Shown here in pieces: positions 61,126 to 64,000 of a stretch of DNA of 64,000 bases. The notes under the pieces were generated by a model. It made no database searches. It was not told the origin of the DNA and was given only the letters and a program-made list of their open reading frames with translations. The stretch lies in contig CP051232.1 of NCBI GenBank assembly GCA_017792445.1, forward strand, positions 4,314,001 to 4,378,000. Direction: 5' to 3'. Each line of letters starts with the position of its first letter. Position 1 is the stretch's first letter. Source of the stretch: Maritimibacter sp. GTDB taxonomy: Bacteria > Pseudomonadota > Alphaproteobacteria > Rhodobacterales > Rhodobacteraceae. Position numbers and translations under genes: made by a program.

Positions 61126-61148
61126 ATTCATGAATTAATTAAATGAAT
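61126..61148. promoter_or_regulatory. LysR-type operator (T-N11-A palindrome)
   Basis: ATTCAT and ATGAAT are separated by exactly 11 bases (61126-61131 and 61143-61148), giving the canonical T-N11-A LysR box within AT-rich DNA between the divergent TAXI receptor (start 61023) and LysR gene (start 61154). A TATAAA on the minus strand at 61121-61116 could be the -10 for the TRAP operon. Confidence 0.7.
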
Positions 61149-61153
61149 GTGCG

Positions 61154-62053
61154 ATGCCGGTTTCCAGTCTCACTCTCAAACAGCTTCGCGCCATCCAGCA
61201 GGTCTACCGCACCGGGCAGGTCTCGGCGGCGGCGGATACGCTGAACATCACCCAGTCCGCCGCCAGCGTGTTGATCCGGCAGGCCGAGACGGCGCTTGGC
61301 GCGACCCTGTTCGACCGCACAACGCGGTCCCTGTCGCCATCCGAGGCCGGGGAAAGCGTCATCGGACTGGTCGAACGCATCCTCGGCGACCTGTCCACGC
61401 TGGAAGAGACGATCCGTGGCCTGCGCGATCTTGAACGCGGGCGCATCCGGCTGACGGCGACGCCCGCGACGGGGCTGACGCTGCTGCCCGAGACGGTGCG
61501 GCGGTTCCGCGCCGCCTACCCCGCCGTGAGCCTTGTCATGGACGACTGCGCGCCCGACCAGTTCTATTCCAACATCCTGGAACAACGCGCGGATTTCGGC
61601 ATCGGCACCGAACCTGCCGACCAGTCCGCGCTGGACTGGGAAAGCCTGCACTTCGACCCGTTGTGCATCATCTGCTCGGAAGAGCACCCTTTCGCATCCC
61701 GCGAGGCCGTTGGCTGGAAGGAACTTGCGTCCGAGCCGCTGATCCTGTCGCGGCGCGACTACGGGGTGCGCGGCATGGTCGAGACAACGCTGGCGCGGCT
61801 CAGCATCCGGCCCAACGTGGTGGCCGAGGTCGGCTTTCTTGGCAGCGCGGCGTGGATGTCCTCGTGCGGGATCGGGCTTGCTGTTCTGCCCGCGAGGCTG
61901 GCGCATGCGCAGCCCGCGCCCGGCGTACAGGTCGTCCCGCTGGTCGACCCTGTGATCCGGCGCGCCGCCGGGCTGGTCAAACGGCGCAAGCACAGCCTGT
62001 CCCACAGTGCGGAACGTTTCGTCGAGATGCTGGCGGAAGACCTGAAAGGCTAG
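61154..62053 (+). CDS. LysR family transcriptional regulator
   Basis: 299 residues. It starts MPVSSLTLKQLRAIQQVYRT; the helix-turn-helix spans about 6-65 with VSAAADTLNITQSAASVLIRQ and LFDRTTRSLSPSEAG. The effector domain begins RGRIRLTATPATGLTL-like at about 94. It is divergent from the TAXI-TRAP/decarboxylase/hydroxylase operon and a near-perfect LysR box lies just upstream of its start codon, so it likely controls that operon in response to the imported acid or a metabolite. Confidence 0.92.
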   Translation: MPVSSLTLKQLRAIQQVYRTGQVSAAADTLNITQSAASVLIRQAETALGATLFDRTTRSLSPSEAGESVIGLVERILGDLSTLEETIRGLRDLERGRIRLTATPATGLTLLPETVRRFRAAYPAVSLVMDDCAPDQFYSNILEQRADFGIGTEPADQSALDWESLHFDPLCIICSEEHPFASREAVGWKELASEPLILSRRDYGVRGMVETTLARLSIRPNVVAEVGFLGSAAWMSSCGIGLAVLPARLAHAQPAPGVQVVPLVDPVIRRAAGLVKRRKHSLSHSAERFVEMLAEDLKG

Positions 62054-62195
62054 GTTGGACCGGTCCGCCGGACGCCCCCGAGGCGCAGAACCCGCCGAAT
62101 GTGCCCAGACTCTGAGCAAAGACGGTTTTCCCAATGGTCAAAAGCACTTGGCCCGCGATGCGAAACTTACGCAATGGTAGTACTCGTTAACGTTG

Positions 62196-62224
62196 TTGAC
62201 TTTAAAAAGAGCCAAAGATTTAAT
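62196..62224 (+). promoter_or_regulatory. Promoter of the second CUT2 operon
   Basis: TTGACT (62196-62201) and TTTAAT (62219-62224) are 17 bases apart, each 5/6 to consensus. An 8-bp palindrome CGTTAACG (62185-62192) sits just upstream of the -35 box and may bind a regulator. A GGCGGA/TCCGCC pair (62244-62249 and 62279-62284) could fold the roughly 80-base leader. Confidence 0.8.
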
Positions 62225-62311
62225 CAATCGCGCTGGCATATCAGGCGGAGCTGAATAGACGAAAAATTACTGAATAAATCCGCCGAGCCGGCTGTTTTTG
62301 GGAGGAAAAGC

Positions 62312-63346
62312 ATGTCGGACGAATTGGAAAAGCTTAGTGAAGTTGTGTCTTCTCGCAGGGATGTGCTGAAGACATTGGGAGCGACCACGGTCGCGGGAGC
62401 GCTTCTTGCAACGGCGGGATTTGACCCGGCGATGGCGCAGGAACTCATGGCCGCCGGATCGCCCCTCAAGGCCGGGATGAGCAACGCGGGCCTTCAGGCC
62501 ACGTGGTGCGCACAGGGCAAGCAGGCCGCCGAGGCCTGGGGCAAGCTCATGAACGTCGAGGTCACGTGGTTCGACGGCGAGTTGTCGGCAACCAAGCAAC
62601 GCGCGACGATCGACAACATGGCGGCCCAGCAATGGGACATCGTGGCGATCCAGACCTTCGGGATCGGGACGCTGAACGACCCCGTCAGCAAGATGATCGA
62701 CGCGGGCACGCCCATCATCGCGATGGACACGATGATGGCGCCCGAAGGACAGCTTGCGCTGCACACCTTCATCGCACCGGACAACGTGTTCATGGGTTCG
62801 GTCACCGCGCAGGCGCTGTTCGACTCGATCGGCGGCGAGGGTCAGGTGGTCATGACGCAGGGCGCCCTGGGGCACACCGGCGCGCAGGGCCGCGCCAAGG
62901 GCTTCAAGCAGATCCTTGCCAATTACCCCAACATCGAGCTGGTCGACGAACAGCCGGCCGACTGGGACGTGACCAAGGTGGCGCGGATCTGGGACTCGCT
63001 GCTGACCAAGTTCCCGGACCTGAAGGCAGGCTTCTTCCACAACGATGACATGGCGCTGGCCGCCAACAACGTCATCAAGGCGAAGGGACGCGAGGGCATC
63101 AAGCTGTCGGGCATCGACGCCATGCCGCCCGCTGTGAACGCCGTTCTCGACGGCACTCTGGTCGCGACCGTGCGCAACCCGTCCTGCCGTATCCACGGCT
63201 GGGCCGTGGCTGCGGGCGTGGCGGCGGCCGTCGGTGGCGAGAAGTCCGGCACGGACATCCCGTCCTACATCTGGGCGGATGGCCCGGTCATCACGCAGGA
63301 CACCGCCGCGGGCCATCTGTGGCTGCAGAAGAACTTCCTGATCTAA
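62312..63346 (+). CDS. Sugar ABC transporter binding protein (CUT2, Tat-type signal)
   Basis: 344 residues. A hydrophilic start of 12 residues is followed by SSRRDVLKTLG, a twin-arginine motif at residues 15-16, and a hydrophobic stretch up to PAMAQ. The mature protein has the type I periplasmic binding fold: LKAGMSNAGLQATWCAQGKQ, DIVAIQTFGIG and DNVFMGSVTAQALFD. A GGGAGG site precedes the ATG. It is followed by a dual-type ATPase gene. The ligand is unknown; there are no catabolic genes in view to suggest it. Confidence 0.9.
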   Translation: MSDELEKLSEVVSSRRDVLKTLGATTVAGALLATAGFDPAMAQELMAAGSPLKAGMSNAGLQATWCAQGKQAAEAWGKLMNVEVTWFDGELSATKQRATIDNMAAQQWDIVAIQTFGIGTLNDPVSKMIDAGTPIIAMDTMMAPEGQLALHTFIAPDNVFMGSVTAQALFDSIGGEGQVVMTQGALGHTGAQGRAKGFKQILANYPNIELVDEQPADWDVTKVARIWDSLLTKFPDLKAGFFHNDDMALAANNVIKAKGREGIKLSGIDAMPPAVNAVLDGTLVATVRNPSCRIHGWAVAAGVAAAVGGEKSGTDIPSYIWADGPVITQDTAAGHLWLQKNFLI

Positions 63347-63350
63347 GATC

Positions 63351-64000
63351 GTGGCGGAAGACAGTCTGTACCTTTCCGGCGGGAGGGCTTCGGCCCTCCC
63401 GTCTGAGAACGCGCCGCCGCTTCTGGAGATGCGCGCGGTCACCAAGCGGTTTGGCGGCGTCGCCGCCCTGCGCAACGTGGATTTCTCGATCCTCGAAGGC
63501 GAGGTTCACGGCCTCGTCGGAGAGAACGGCGCGGGCAAGTCGACGATGATGAAGATCATCGCCGGGGTTCACGCGGATTTCGAGGGCGAGATGTTCGTGG
63601 GCGGCAAGCCCGTCCATTTCCGCTCGGCGCGCGAGGCGCTGGATGCCGGCATCGGCATGGTGCATCAGGAACTGTCGGTGGTGCCCGACCTGACCGTGGC
63701 CGAGAACGTGTTCCTTGGCCATCAGCCGGTCATGGCGGGCGGTCTGATCGACTGGCGCAAGATGAACCGCACCGCTCGGACGCAGATCGCCAGCCTTGGA
63801 CTGGACATCGACCCGACCACCCGGATGGGCGCCCTGCCGGTCGGTCTGCAGCAGCTGGTCGAACTGTCCCGCGTGCTGTTCTCGGGTGCGAAGATCATCA
63901 TCCTCGACGAGCCGACCTCGGCCCTGTCCCCGCCCGAAGTCGAGCGCCTGTTCGGCGTTCTGCGCCAGCTTCGGCAACAGGGCCGCAGCCTGATCTTCAT
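63351..64000 (+). CDS. Sugar ABC transporter ATPase (CUT2), partial
   Basis: The gene runs off the right edge; about 216 codons are visible. The only reasonable start upstream of the family's opening LLEMRAVTKRFGGVAAL is GTG 63351, four bases after the binding-protein stop, so translation is probably coupled. Walker A GENGAGKST, Q-loop MVHQELSVVPDLTV and Walker B IIIDEP-type ILDEPTSALSPPE are seen; the signature motif is the CUT2 variant LPVGLQQLVELSRVL. A UUCG-capped hairpin lies within the first 17 codons. Confidence 0.88.
   Translation, partial: MAEDSLYLSGGRASALPSENAPPLLEMRAVTKRFGGVAALRNVDFSILEGEVHGLVGENGAGKSTMMKIIAGVHADFEGEMFVGGKPVHFRSAREALDAGIGMVHQELSVVPDLTVAENVFLGHQPVMAGGLIDWRKMNRTARTQIASLGLDIDPTTRMGALPVGLQQLVELSRVLFSGAKIIILDEPTSALSPPEVERLFGVLRQLRQQGRSLIF
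63380..63401 (+). repeat. UUCG-capped hairpin inside the ATPase start region
   Basis: A perfect 9-bp stem CGGGAGGGC/GCCCTCCCG with a TTCG loop, 34 bases after the binding-protein stop. UUCG tetraloops are exceptionally stable in RNA. With the GTG start at 63351 the hairpin is part of codons 10-17 of the ATPase. Confidence 0.75.

Noticed and set aside
1-64000. Search for CRISPR arrays, insertion sequences, prophage genes, tRNA or rRNA genes
   Set aside because: No regularly spaced long repeats, transposase or integrase frames, or recognisable RNA gene sequences were seen in the window.

Overview
The window is a high-GC, densely coded chromosomal segment with no phage, insertion-sequence, rRNA or tRNA genes that I can see. 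Codon use, the pyrC-pyrE-dnaB string, the ureD-ureA-orf-ureB order, and the number of ABC and TRAP uptake cassettes all suggest a heterotrophic alphaproteobacterium of the Rhodobacterales (Roseobacter) type. Taxonomy is inferred from gene content only.

Layout. 1-3836 (minus): a urease operon start (ureD, ureA, small membrane orf, ureB, small orf) running into an acyl-CoA dehydrogenase and a phosphotransferase-type kinase; ureC and the other accessory genes are not visible. 4048-7541 (plus): housekeeping genes pyrC, pyrE and dnaB, closed by a clear terminator. 7659-8804 (minus): DUF475 membrane protein. 9041-12470 (plus): a TPP riboswitch controlling a YkoF-like protein and a thiXZY-type importer for a thiamine pyrimidine precursor, ending in a 65-codon remnant of a flavin monooxygenase. 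12479-22490: a hexonate/hexuronate catabolic operon (minus; GntR regulator, SDR, UxuB-like, UxuA, aldo/keto reductase) divergent from a CUT2-type sugar importer (plus), with a palindromic operator inside the promoter between them. 22939-25217 (plus): a secreted SH3 protein with lysozyme-inhibitor-like end domains, a lipoprotein and two small membrane proteins. 25585-33559: rhamnose mutarotase, enolase-superfamily dehydratase and GntR regulator (minus) divergent from a Dpp/Opp-type importer (plus). 33596-38613 (minus): a membrane glycan operon (GT2, flippase-like protein, FAD oxidoreductase, polytopic protein). 39003-42973: questin-oxidase-like protein, LysR regulator and FMO-like monooxygenase. 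43054-53496: BtpA/SgcQ-like protein, DeoR regulator, SDR, FGGY kinase, cytosine-deaminase-like amidohydrolase, creatininase-family enzyme and a polyamine-type ABC importer with a fused permease. 53564-62053: riboflavin synthase, then an aromatic-acid-type cluster (two amidohydrolase-fold decarboxylase candidates, FAD hydroxylase, fused TRAP permease, TAXI receptor) and a divergent LysR regulator. 62312-64000 (plus): start of another CUT2-type sugar importer.

The recurring theme is a self-contained cassette: a regulator beside or divergent from an uptake system with its own dehydrogenases, kinases or hydrolases. The four operons that begin with a solute-binding-protein gene all have a strong GC-rich hairpin just after that gene, while the two ABC operons with a different gene order do not. 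The best leads for something undescribed are the structured leaders and hairpins of these operons, the 10-bp-phased repeats upstream of the DeoR gene, the BtpA/kinase/amidohydrolase locus, the membrane glycan operon, and the two-decarboxylase TRAP cluster.
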